Assembly (NCBI GenBank): GCA_947175045.1
Contig: CAMWLH010000188.1
Span: forward strand, 1-5,123
DNA from: an uncultured Clostridia bacterium
GTDB taxonomy: Bacteria; Bacillota; Clostridia; Oscillospirales; Ruminococcaceae
DNA length: 5,123 nt
Reading direction: 5' to 3'
Shown here: positions 1 through 5,022 of the stretch, piece after piece
How the letters are laid out: the number at the start of each line of letters is the position of its first letter
Position numbering within the stretch: the first letter of the stretch is position 1
The notes under the pieces: generated by a model
Database searches by the model: none
Told to the model about the DNA's origin: nothing
The model's input: the letters and a program-made list of their open reading frames with translations, nothing else
Translations under genes and position numbers: made by a program

Positions 1-858
1 CCCGCGGGCGATATCGGTACGGGCGCACGCGAGATCGGCTATATGTTCGGTCAGTATAAGAAAATCAAGAATGAGTGGAGCGGCGTTCTTACAGGTAAGG
101 GTCTGACCTACGGCGGCTCGCTCACCAGAACAGAGGCTACCGGCTTCGGTCTGTGCTACTACACCGATGAGATGCTCAAGGCAAACGGCAAGAGCTTCAA
201 GGATCAGACGGTGGTTATCTCCGGCTCGGGCAACGTTGCTATCTACGCTACAAAGAAGGCTACGGAGCTGGGCGGCAAGGTAGTTGCTCTGTCCGATTCC
301 AACGGCTACATCTACGATCCCGACGGCATCGAGCTTGATGTTGTTAAGCAGATCAAGGAGGTTGAGCGCGGCAGGATCAAGGAGTATGTCAACAGAACTT
401 CCCACAAGAACGCGACCTTTACAGAGGGCTGCAGCGGCATCTGGACGATCAAGTGCGACATCGCTCTGCCCTGCGCTACCCAGAACGAGATAGACGGCAA
501 GTCCGCCGAGATACTTGCGAAGAACGGCTGCTACGCCGTTGCGGAGGGCGCGAATATGCCTTCTACCCCCGAGGCTATCGAGGTTTACTTCGCGAACAAG
601 ATGCTGTACGGTCCCGCTAAGGCGGCGAACGCGGGCGGCGTTGCTACCTCGGGTCTTGAGATGAGCCAGAACTCCATGCGTTATAGCTGGACGTTTGAAG
701 AGGTCGACGCTAAGCTCAAGGGCATTATGCAGTCCATCTTCAAGAGCTGCGACGATGCCGCTAAGGAGTACGGTATGCCCGGCAACTACATGGCAGGCGC
801 GAATATCGCGGGCTTCCTTAAGGTTGCGGAGGCTATGAAGGCTCAGGGCTGCGTTTGA
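1..858 (+). CDS. gdhA: Glutamate dehydrogenase, probably NADP-specific (C-terminal part, 5' end outside the window)
   Basis: This enzyme interconverts 2-oxoglutarate plus ammonium and glutamate in the cytoplasm, a main route of ammonium assimilation in gut and rumen anaerobes. The frame is open from the first base and gives 285 residues. The family is about 445 residues, so roughly the first 160, including the substrate-binding lysines, are missing. The fragment begins in the PAGDIGTGAREIGYMFGQY motif, whose Asp is the catalytic aspartate in characterised members. It continues with GGSLTRTEATGFG, then a Rossmann fold at GSGNVA. The following ALSDSNGYIYDPDG segment has the Ser after the second strand typical of NADP enzymes; cofactor choice is an inference. 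Near the end are AEGANMPSTPEA and KAANAGGVATSGLEMSQNS, both family hallmarks. It ends with TGA and is followed 21 bases later by a strong terminator. Its promoter is not in view. Nothing suggests damage. Confidence 0.96.
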   Translation, partial: PAGDIGTGAREIGYMFGQYKKIKNEWSGVLTGKGLTYGGSLTRTEATGFGLCYYTDEMLKANGKSFKDQTVVISGSGNVAIYATKKATELGGKVVALSDSNGYIYDPDGIELDVVKQIKEVERGRIKEYVNRTSHKNATFTEGCSGIWTIKCDIALPCATQNEIDGKSAEILAKNGCYAVAEGANMPSTPEAIEVYFANKMLYGPAKAANAGGVATSGLEMSQNSMRYSWTFEEVDAKLKGIMQSIFKSCDDAAKEYGMPGNYMAGANIAGFLKVAEAMKAQGCV

Positions 859-879
859 TTGCGGCGTGAGGTAAAATTT

Positions 880-911
880 AATCGGCGGCACATATCGTGC
901 CGCCGATTTTT
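880..911 (+). terminator. Intrinsic terminator of gdhA
   Basis: A 12-bp perfect stem (880-891 with 897-908, core ATCGGCGGCAC/GTGCCGCCGAT) closes a 5-base loop and runs straight into TTTT on the plus strand. It lies 21 bases after the gdhA stop codon. Confidence 0.92.
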
Positions 912-921
912 GTTAGATTAT

Positions 922-944
922 AAAGCCGGCGTTGAGCCGGCTTT
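922..944 (-). terminator. Hairpin terminator after the NrdD-tail-like gene
   Basis: A 9-bp perfect stem (AAAGCCGGC at 922-930 with GCCGGCTTT at 936-944, loop of 5) begins 4 bases beyond the stop codon of the minus-strand gene. On the minus strand only a poor T-run follows (TATAATCT), while on the plus strand CGTTTT follows. It may therefore act in both directions, backing up the gdhA terminator between these convergent genes. Confidence 0.65.
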
Positions 945-948
945 CGTT

Positions 949-1212
949 TTAATAGTGCTTTATGCGGTCGGATTCCTCGGCGCGCTTTGCGTTGTTGAAG
1001 CGGTCAAGTGTGCCCACAAGATAACCCGTGATCCTGCGGATACGCTGGAAAGGCTCGGCGGAGAAGTGGTATGCGGCGTTGATATAATCTCCGTCCACCT
1101 CAAGGTCTATTGCCGTCAGATTCTTTTCGGGGAACTTCTGCTGTGCGCTCTCAACGTAGTAGTTGATCTCCTCGCTTTCGAGAGTTCCGCCTGTAACATT
1201 TACACTTACCAT
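949..1212 (-). CDS. Small protein resembling the C-terminal glycyl-radical tail of anaerobic ribonucleotide reductase (NrdD)
   Basis: The protein has 87 residues, starting MVSVNVTGG. Residues 59-66 read RRITGYLV, followed by DRFNNAK (70-76) and DRIKH (82-86). This spacing matches the C-terminus of class III ribonucleotide reductase (RR-x-x-GYL, FN-x-x-K, R-x-KH), where the Gly of the GYL motif carries the glycyl radical; here that is Gly63. The match is from memory, not from a search. A whole NrdD is about 600-700 residues, so the catalytic barrel is absent. There is no cysteine, so the zinc-binding CxxC pairs of NrdD are also missing. Small proteins of this kind are, I believe, often annotated as anaerobic ribonucleoside-triphosphate reductase in Clostridia. 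The function is unknown: a spare radical domain in the manner of GrcA/YfiD, or an NrdD partner, are both guesses. The ATG at 1212 is chosen because GAGGTGAT lies 8 bases upstream. The in-frame ATG at 1239 lies upstream of the predicted transcription start. Confidence 0.75.
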   Translation of the reverse strand: MVSVNVTGGTLESEEINYYVESAQQKFPEKNLTAIDLEVDGDYINAAYHFSAEPFQRIRRITGYLVGTLDRFNNAKRAEESDRIKHY

Positions 1213-1218
1213 AATTAT

Positions 1219-1224
1219 CACCTC
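1219..1224 (-). promoter_or_regulatory. Ribosome binding site that fixes the start of the NrdD-tail-like gene
   Basis: The minus strand reads GAGGTG at 1224-1219, with GAGG ending 8 bases before the ATG at 1212. No such site precedes the longer-frame ATG at 1239. Confidence 0.8.
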
Positions 1225-1228
1225 ATTT

Positions 1229-1242
1229 TGAATGTACATTCA
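1229..1242. promoter_or_regulatory. 14-bp perfect palindrome over the transcription start (possible operator)
   Basis: TGAATGTACATTCA reads the same on both strands. It begins at the last base of the -10 box and covers the predicted start point near 1235, a typical place for a repressor. The binding protein cannot be named from sequence. Confidence 0.45.
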
Positions 1243-1270
1243 TTATATCACAATATATTGTATATGTCAA
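1242..1270 (-). promoter_or_regulatory. Perfect-consensus sigma-A promoter of the NrdD-tail-like gene
   Basis: On the minus strand, TTGACA (1270-1265) and TATAAT (1247-1242) are separated by exactly 17 bases, so both hexamers match consensus 6/6. Transcription should begin near 1235, giving a leader of about 23 bases before the ATG at 1212. Such a strong promoter over a small gene suggests that it is held in check by a repressor at the palindromes around it. Confidence 0.9.
1248..1263. promoter_or_regulatory. NrdR-box-like palindrome in the promoter spacer
   Basis: The 16 bases TCACAATATATTGTAT match the NrdR-box consensus (acaCwAtATaTwGtgt, recalled) at 14 of 16 positions; the core ACAATATATTGT is a perfect palindrome. 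NrdR represses ribonucleotide reductase genes, which agrees with the NrdD-like product. The site fills the gap between -35 and -10, where binding would block polymerase. NrdR boxes normally come in pairs about 31 bp apart. Here only a partial second copy (ATATTGTA at 1276-1283) appears, 21 bp away. The AT-rich core could also arise by chance. Confidence 0.5.
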
Positions 1271-1336
1271 CCGTGATATTGTACAAGTTTTGCGGTGAAA
1301 ATTTGTAAAGCCGCGCCGTTATGAGAAAAATTTTTT

Positions 1337-1370
1337 TTAAAAAAATACCTCCCGCCGAAACGGGAGGTAT
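1337..1370 (-). terminator. Intrinsic terminator of the sugar ABC transporter operon
   Basis: A 10-bp perfect stem (1345-1354 with 1361-1370; ATACCTCCCG/CGGGAGGTAT) with a 6-base loop is followed on the minus strand by a T-run from 1344 to 1339. It begins 8 bases after the stop of the last permease gene. Confidence 0.92.
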
Positions 1371-1378
1371 AGTATCGA

Positions 1379-2281
1379 TCAACCCTTTACAGCACCGAGT
1401 GCTACGCCCTTTACAATGAACTTGGACAGGCACAGATAAATAACAACAACGGGAATGATGGACAGGACGATGGCAAGATTGCGCACGCCGTAGTCCGTGA
1501 TCTTATCGTTGCTGAGTATAGCCGCAACCATCATAGGCATTGTTCTCTGCTCAAGCTTACCCGATACGAGCAGCATGGAGGGTGTGTAGTAGTTATTCCA
1601 GCTTGCTACGAATGCGAATATAGCCTGAACCGCGAATGCGGGCTTGAAGATAGGCAGCGATATCTGCAGGAACGTTCTGAACTCGCCGCAGCCGTCAATA
1701 CGAGCCGCCTCAACGATATCAAGCGGGAATGACGATCTCATGTACTGAAGCATGAAGAATACCACCGACGGAGCCGCAATAGCGGGGAGTATCAAGGGAG
1801 CATAGTTATCCAGCCACTTGATCTGAGCCATAAACTGCAGGAAACCTGTGGAAACGACCTGCGTCGGGATCATCATGATTGCGAGAATAAAGGTAGTCGC
1901 CGGCTTTTTCAGCTTGAAGTCATAAACCGTCAGACCGTAAGCGGTAAGTCCCGAGAAGAAAACGGAAAGCGCCGCGGACGCGAGGGATATAAACAAGCTG
2001 TTGCGGTAACCGAGCCATACGTTAAATGTGTCTGTGTAAGCACCGTTCTGTATGGTCGGGTCGTTCAGCGATCCAATGTTCTTTATCAGACTGCCGCCTG
2101 GCAGCAGGGACACGCCGTTGACAATGATATCGTTGGAATCTCTGGTAGCGTTGACAAGAATTATATAGATGGGAAGCAGGCAGATTATTGTGAGAAGTAT
2201 GCAGACAATAAGTCTGATAACGGAATGTATCGCGATTTTCGTCCTATAAGTCTTGTCGGAGTGGTTATAAGAGTCAGCCAT
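1379..2281 (-). CDS. Carbohydrate ABC transporter permease, MalG type (CUT1 family)
   Basis: This is one of two membrane subunits that form the channel of a sugar importer in the cytoplasmic membrane. The 300 residues fit the family length. Hydrophobic segments lie near residues 18-43, 94-119, 129-152, 159-181, 212-236 and 267-289, giving six helices. The EAA loop that docks the ATPase reads EAARIDG at 191-197, followed by ISLPIFKPA. The segment SWNNYYTPSMLL (227-238) and the C-terminus ALGAVKG are typical of MalG-type subunits. The start at 2281 has GGGAGG 8 bases upstream, directly abutting the stop codon of the preceding permease gene. The two permease genes are 14 bases apart and probably translated together. 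It is last in the operon. The substrate cannot be read from the permease. Confidence 0.95.
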   Translation of the reverse strand: MADSYNHSDKTYRTKIAIHSVIRLIVCILLTIICLLPIYIILVNATRDSNDIIVNGVSLLPGGSLIKNIGSLNDPTIQNGAYTDTFNVWLGYRNSLFISLASAALSVFFSGLTAYGLTVYDFKLKKPATTFILAIMMIPTQVVSTGFLQFMAQIKWLDNYAPLILPAIAAPSVVFFMLQYMRSSFPLDIVEAARIDGCGEFRTFLQISLPIFKPAFAVQAIFAFVASWNNYYTPSMLLVSGKLEQRTMPMMVAAILSNDKITDYGVRNLAIVLSIIPVVVIYLCLSKFIVKGVALGAVKG

Positions 2282-2295
2282 AATTCATACCTCCC

Positions 2296-3258
2296 TTACT
2301 TCTTCTTGCGCTTTTTAACGGGCGCAGCCGAATCCGTATTGAACTTGTAAATGATCATTCCAAGCGCGCCGGTAATGATAAACAGGATCACCGAAGCAGC
2401 CGCGGAGTAACCGTAGTTGGGATTAGCCTGGTGGAAGTTCTGGTAAATGAACACCGCACCTGTCTGAAGGGAGGGTCTTATCGTTCTGCCCTCGTGGAGC
2501 AGATAAGGGATATCGAACATCTGCAGACCGCCTATCATTGATGTTATGAAAACATAAATGAAGATAGGTTTAAGAATAGGCATGGTGATGCGGAAGAAAG
2601 TGTTCGCTCCGCTTGAACCGTCGATCTCGGCAGCCTCGTAAATAGAGGGATCGATACCGAAAATACCCGACAGAAGCAGCAGCATGGTGTTTCCGAACCA
2701 CATCCATGACTGTATCAGCATAACCAGAACACGCGACGACCATACGTTGTTAATAAACTTGATCGGCTCAATAATTGCCTCCCAGTTTATAAGCAGCGAG
2801 TTGATAGCACCGTATTTGGTGTTGCCGAAAAGCAGCAAGAACATACCTGCGACAGACGAAGCAGTGATGATGTTGGGCAGATACATAATAACCTTAAAAA
2901 AGCCTGTTCCCTTGATTTTGATTCTTACGTCGGAGAACCAGACTGCCAGAAGGAGCGAGAGAACGATTTGAACAACGAAGTTACCTACCCAAAGAATAAG
3001 TGTGTTGCCCATGGAGTTCATAAATTGACTTTGAATCGCGTTTGCCGCTCTGTCAGATCCGCCAAAGAGCAGATACTGATAATTCTGCAATCCCACGAAT
3101 ACGTCCGCGCTTGCACCGTTTCCGAAAAAGCTGAGTCTGAAGGTGTTTATAAGCGGATATACCATGAAAAAAGCATACACGATAAAGAACGGAGCAATAA
3201 ATATGTAGCCGTATTTCGCATAGCTCACCGACTTGCGTTTTTTACCTGTCGCCTGCAT
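2296..3258 (-). CDS. Carbohydrate ABC transporter permease, MalF type (CUT1 family)
   Basis: This is the partner membrane subunit of the importer. With the ATG at 3258 it has 320 residues. Six hydrophobic segments lie near 16-37, 85-108, 120-144, 177-199, 232-248 and 285-306. The EAA loop reads EAAEIDG at 208-214, followed by ITMPILKPI. The N-terminus (QATGKKRKS) and the C-terminus (KKRKKK) are strongly basic, as expected for cytoplasmic ends. A frame three codons longer begins with GTG at 3267. However, the GAAAGGG site directly abuts that GTG and lies 8 bases before the ATG, so the ATG is preferred. The gene is second in the operon, 128 bases after the binding-protein gene, with a large stem-loop in that gap. 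Confidence 0.95.
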   Translation of the reverse strand: MQATGKKRKSVSYAKYGYIFIAPFFIVYAFFMVYPLINTFRLSFFGNGASADVFVGLQNYQYLLFGGSDRAANAIQSQFMNSMGNTLILWVGNFVVQIVLSLLLAVWFSDVRIKIKGTGFFKVIMYLPNIITASSVAGMFLLLFGNTKYGAINSLLINWEAIIEPIKFINNVWSSRVLVMLIQSWMWFGNTMLLLLSGIFGIDPSIYEAAEIDGSSGANTFFRITMPILKPIFIYVFITSMIGGLQMFDIPYLLHEGRTIRPSLQTGAVFIYQNFHQANPNYGYSAAASVILFIITGALGMIIYKFNTDSAAPVKKRKKK

Positions 3259-3266
3259 AATGCACA

Positions 3267-3273
3267 CCCTTTC
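3267..3273 (-). promoter_or_regulatory. Ribosome binding site that fixes the MalF-type permease start
   Basis: The minus strand reads GAAAGGG (3273-3267), ending 8 bases before the ATG at 3258. The alternative GTG at 3267 overlaps the site itself and is therefore not usable from it. Confidence 0.75.
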
Positions 3274-3287
3274 AATTTATCCGTATT

Positions 3288-3339
3288 AAAAAATCACAAT
3301 ATACGCTTACGGGGGATTTCCCCGTAAGCAATATATTGT
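3288..3339 (-). terminator. Intercistronic stem-loop with T-run (partial terminator or RNA-stabilising hairpin)
   Basis: A 10-bp perfect stem (GCTTACGGGG at 3305-3314 with CCCCGTAAGC at 3320-3329, loop GATTT) is extended by 8 more pairs (3296-3303 with 3332-3339). A small internal loop of one and two bases separates the two parts. On the minus strand a TTTTTT run (3293-3288) begins two bases after the stem. It lies between the binding-protein gene and the permeases. Such elements in sugar operons usually let many transcripts end, or be trimmed and protected, after the binding-protein gene, which is needed in excess. Read-through must occur, since no separate permease promoter is evident. Confidence 0.75.
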
Positions 3340-3386
3340 AACTCATCGGATAATATTTTTATTTATCGCCTTTAAAAAATTGCAGA

Positions 3387-4778
3387 TTAGTCTACTACTA
3401 CGTCAGGCAGTGCAGCAGCAACTTCGTCCTTGAAGGACTCTATAGCCTCTTCCTTGGTAGCGAAAGTGCCTTCCAGGTAGCCGTTTACGGAGTCATTGAA
3501 CTTGCCCTTGATTACGGAGTCGTACTTAGTGATCTTGCCCTCGAGATCCAGCTTATCCATAACCTTGGTGAGGATCTCGTAGTGGTTCTGACCGTTCAGG
3601 AGCTTGTTGGAAGCAGTCAGCTCGCTCATAACAGCCTTGCTGTTTACGAAGTCGCCGGTCTTCTCAGCGTAGCCCTTCATGCTGTCAGCGTTCTTGCAGT
3701 AGAACTCGATGAACTCCTTAGCGAGTTCGGGGTTGTTGCACTTGGTGGAAACGCCAATGTAGGAGCCGCCCCAGTACCAGCCGGTAGGACCTTCGCAGAT
3801 AGCCATCTTAGCGCCGTTCTCCTCACTGCCCTGAGTGAAGTTGAAGAGGATAGAGCCCTCGTTGGTGGTCAGACCCCATGTAGGAACGAAGTCGCCCAGT
3901 GCTGTGCCGTCAAGAACTGCAGCGTACCAAGCGTTATCCCACTGAGGAACGCCTGCGAGAGACTTGTTGTCCTGCATTGCCTTAGCGATATCGTAGAAGT
4001 CCTCTGCGGTATCCATAACCAGCTTGCCGTCAACTACCCAAGGCTGGGTTCTGTTGGACTGGAATACCTGCCACAGACCGCCCTCTGTTGCCTGGATGGA
4101 GCAGGTGTTGCCGGATGCCTCATAGAGCTGTGCGCCGGTAGCCTGGAATGTATCCCAATCCTTTACCAGTGCCTGCATCTCATCGGGAGTTGTAACGCCC
4201 AGATACTGCTCAGCCAGGTCAGCTCTGTATACGAAGCCGCCGGGAGTAGCCTGGAAAGAGTTAGCCTTGAATACGCCGGTCTCGCTTGTACCGTTGGACA
4301 GAGTGTAGCTGAACGCATCGGGGAAGTCGGACTTGCTCAGACCGATGGTGTCGTAACCTGCAGTCAGGCTGTCGTCGTTGATGTAGTCAGCAACCCAGTC
4401 AGCGTCGAAGATCATCAGGTCAGCGTCGCCATCGCCCTGGAGATACTGCTTGTAGCCGTCGCGTGCGCCCTCGCCGTTATCGCCTACGCCTACAAATGTA
4501 ACCTTGCTGCTGTCATAGCCCTTTGTCTCGAGGAAGTACTCGATCATGGTCTTGGTATCGGAGTTACCGTTCCAAGTAAGTATGGACAGAGTCTCATCGC
4601 CCGCAACCGAAGAATTGTTGGAATCATCGGGGGTGTTGGAATCATCGGGGGTAGAATCGTTGTTGGAGTTGTCAGCAACGGAGTTGGAGCCGCTGTTGCT
4701 GTTTTCATCAGTCTTGCAGCCCGCCAGGGACAGTACTGCGGCAGACGCGATCAGCGCTGCCAATATTCTTTTCTTCAT
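3387..4778 (-). CDS. Carbohydrate ABC transporter solute-binding lipoprotein (CUT1 family)
   Basis: This is the extracellular sugar-capturing subunit, tethered to the outer face of the membrane, that delivers substrate to the two permeases. It has 463 residues. The N-terminus MKKR plus a hydrophobic stretch ends in the lipobox LAGC, with Cys21 as the lipidated residue. Residues 22-61 are a Ser/Asn/Asp-rich spacer containing two TPDDSN repeats. The mature domain begins near LSILTWNG (64-71). It is rich in Trp, including the region LWQVFQ, GWYWGGSYIG and PTWGLTT, as expected for residues stacking on sugar rings. ELAKEFIEFYCK in the C-terminal third is typical of the family. GGGAGG lies 9 bases before the ATG. 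The gene is first in the operon. The sugar is not identifiable; an oligosaccharide is likely from the family only. Confidence is high for the class, low for substrate. Confidence 0.95.
   Translation of the reverse strand: MKKRILAALIASAAVLSLAGCKTDENSNSGSNSVADNSNNDSTPDDSNTPDDSNNSSVAGDETLSILTWNGNSDTKTMIEYFLETKGYDSSKVTFVGVGDNGEGARDGYKQYLQGDGDADLMIFDADWVADYINDDSLTAGYDTIGLSKSDFPDAFSYTLSNGTSETGVFKANSFQATPGGFVYRADLAEQYLGVTTPDEMQALVKDWDTFQATGAQLYEASGNTCSIQATEGGLWQVFQSNRTQPWVVDGKLVMDTAEDFYDIAKAMQDNKSLAGVPQWDNAWYAAVLDGTALGDFVPTWGLTTNEGSILFNFTQGSEENGAKMAICEGPTGWYWGGSYIGVSTKCNNPELAKEFIEFYCKNADSMKGYAEKTGDFVNSKAVMSELTASNKLLNGQNHYEILTKVMDKLDLEGKITKYDSVIKGKFNDSVNGYLEGTFATKEEAIESFKDEVAAALPDVVVD
4617..4652 (-). 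repeat. Tandem 18-bp repeat (two copies) in the lipoprotein spacer
   Basis: GTTGGAATCATCGGGGGT occurs twice without mismatch at 4617-4634 and 4635-4652. It encodes TPDDSN-TPDDSN (residues 43-54) in the flexible linker behind the lipid anchor. The period is a multiple of three, so copy-number change would lengthen or shorten the linker without breaking the frame. Confidence 0.9.
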
Positions 4779-4918
4779 AAGTTTTTTCCTCCCAAAAATG
4801 GTTTCATTTGCTCCTTATCGGAGCGATTTAAGAGATTAATCGGGTTTATACGATATACCGAACCCTGCGAAAAATTGTGACAGAAATTCAGAGTGGTCGC
4901 CTTCCGATTACATTTGTA

Positions 4919-4947
4919 AGTTTAGCACAAATTTCACTTTTTTGCAA
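4919..4947 (-). promoter_or_regulatory. Candidate promoter of the sugar transporter operon
   Basis: On the minus strand TTGCAA (4947-4942) and TAAACT (4924-4919) are 17 bases apart, each matching consensus 4/6. The start would be near 4912, giving a leader of about 130 bases. Rivals are TTGAAA (4959-4954) with TGAAAT (4936-4931), also 17 apart, and a lone TATAAA at 4850-4845. None is strong, so an activator may be needed. Confidence 0.3.
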
Positions 4948-4981
4948 GCCTTTTTTCAAAACTTTTTTTGTGCAAATAGCC

Positions 4982-4995
4982 CGAAAACGTTTTCA
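4982..4995. promoter_or_regulatory. LacI-family operator / cre-like palindrome
   Basis: GAAAACGTTTTC (4983-4994) is a perfect 12-bp palindrome with the central CG typical of LacI/GalR and CcpA sites. On the minus strand TGAAAACGTTTTCG matches the cre pattern TGNAANCGNTNNCA at 13 of 14 positions counted against fixed and free bases, failing only at the last. It lies about 205 bases upstream of the binding-protein start. Either carbon catabolite control or a substrate-specific LacI-type regulator would fit a sugar importer; the sequence cannot separate them. Confidence 0.7.
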
Positions 4996-4997
4996 AA

Positions 4998-5022
4998 ATG
5001 TCATGCTTGTTCATTATGACAT
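4998..5022. promoter_or_regulatory. Inverted repeat ATGTCAT-N11-ATGACAT (possible regulator site)
   Basis: Two perfect 7-base arms (4998-5004 and 5016-5022) flank 11 bases, so the arm centres lie 18 bases apart. The site is beside the LacI-type palindrome. An extended -10-like TGTCATAAT (5021-5013, minus strand) overlaps the distal arm, so this could be an operator over an upstream promoter; no -35 accompanies it. Confidence 0.35.

Noticed and set aside
859..1308. A 149-codon open frame on the plus strand downstream of gdhA
   Set aside because: It runs through the gdhA terminator, is antisense to the small NrdD-like gene and its promoter, and has no ribosome binding site.
1248..1433. A 61-codon minus-strand frame between the transporter operon and the small gene
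   Set aside because: It begins inside the last permease gene and spans the operon terminator, and its end overlaps the promoter of the next gene.
2684..3327. Two plus-strand open frames opposite the MalF-type permease gene
   Set aside because: Both are antisense to a clear six-helix permease with an EAA loop and show no family features or initiation signals.
3326..3341. A second NrdR-box-like sequence between the binding-protein and permease genes
   Set aside because: Only 12 of 16 positions match, it is part of the AT base of the stem-loop, and there is no promoter or nucleotide-metabolism gene next to it.
3582..4880. A 432-codon open frame on the plus strand, antisense to the binding-protein gene
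   Set aside because: It mirrors a well-supported lipoprotein gene. Its translation is low in charged residues with no recognisable domain, and no ribosome binding site supports its start. The openness follows from the codon use of the real gene.
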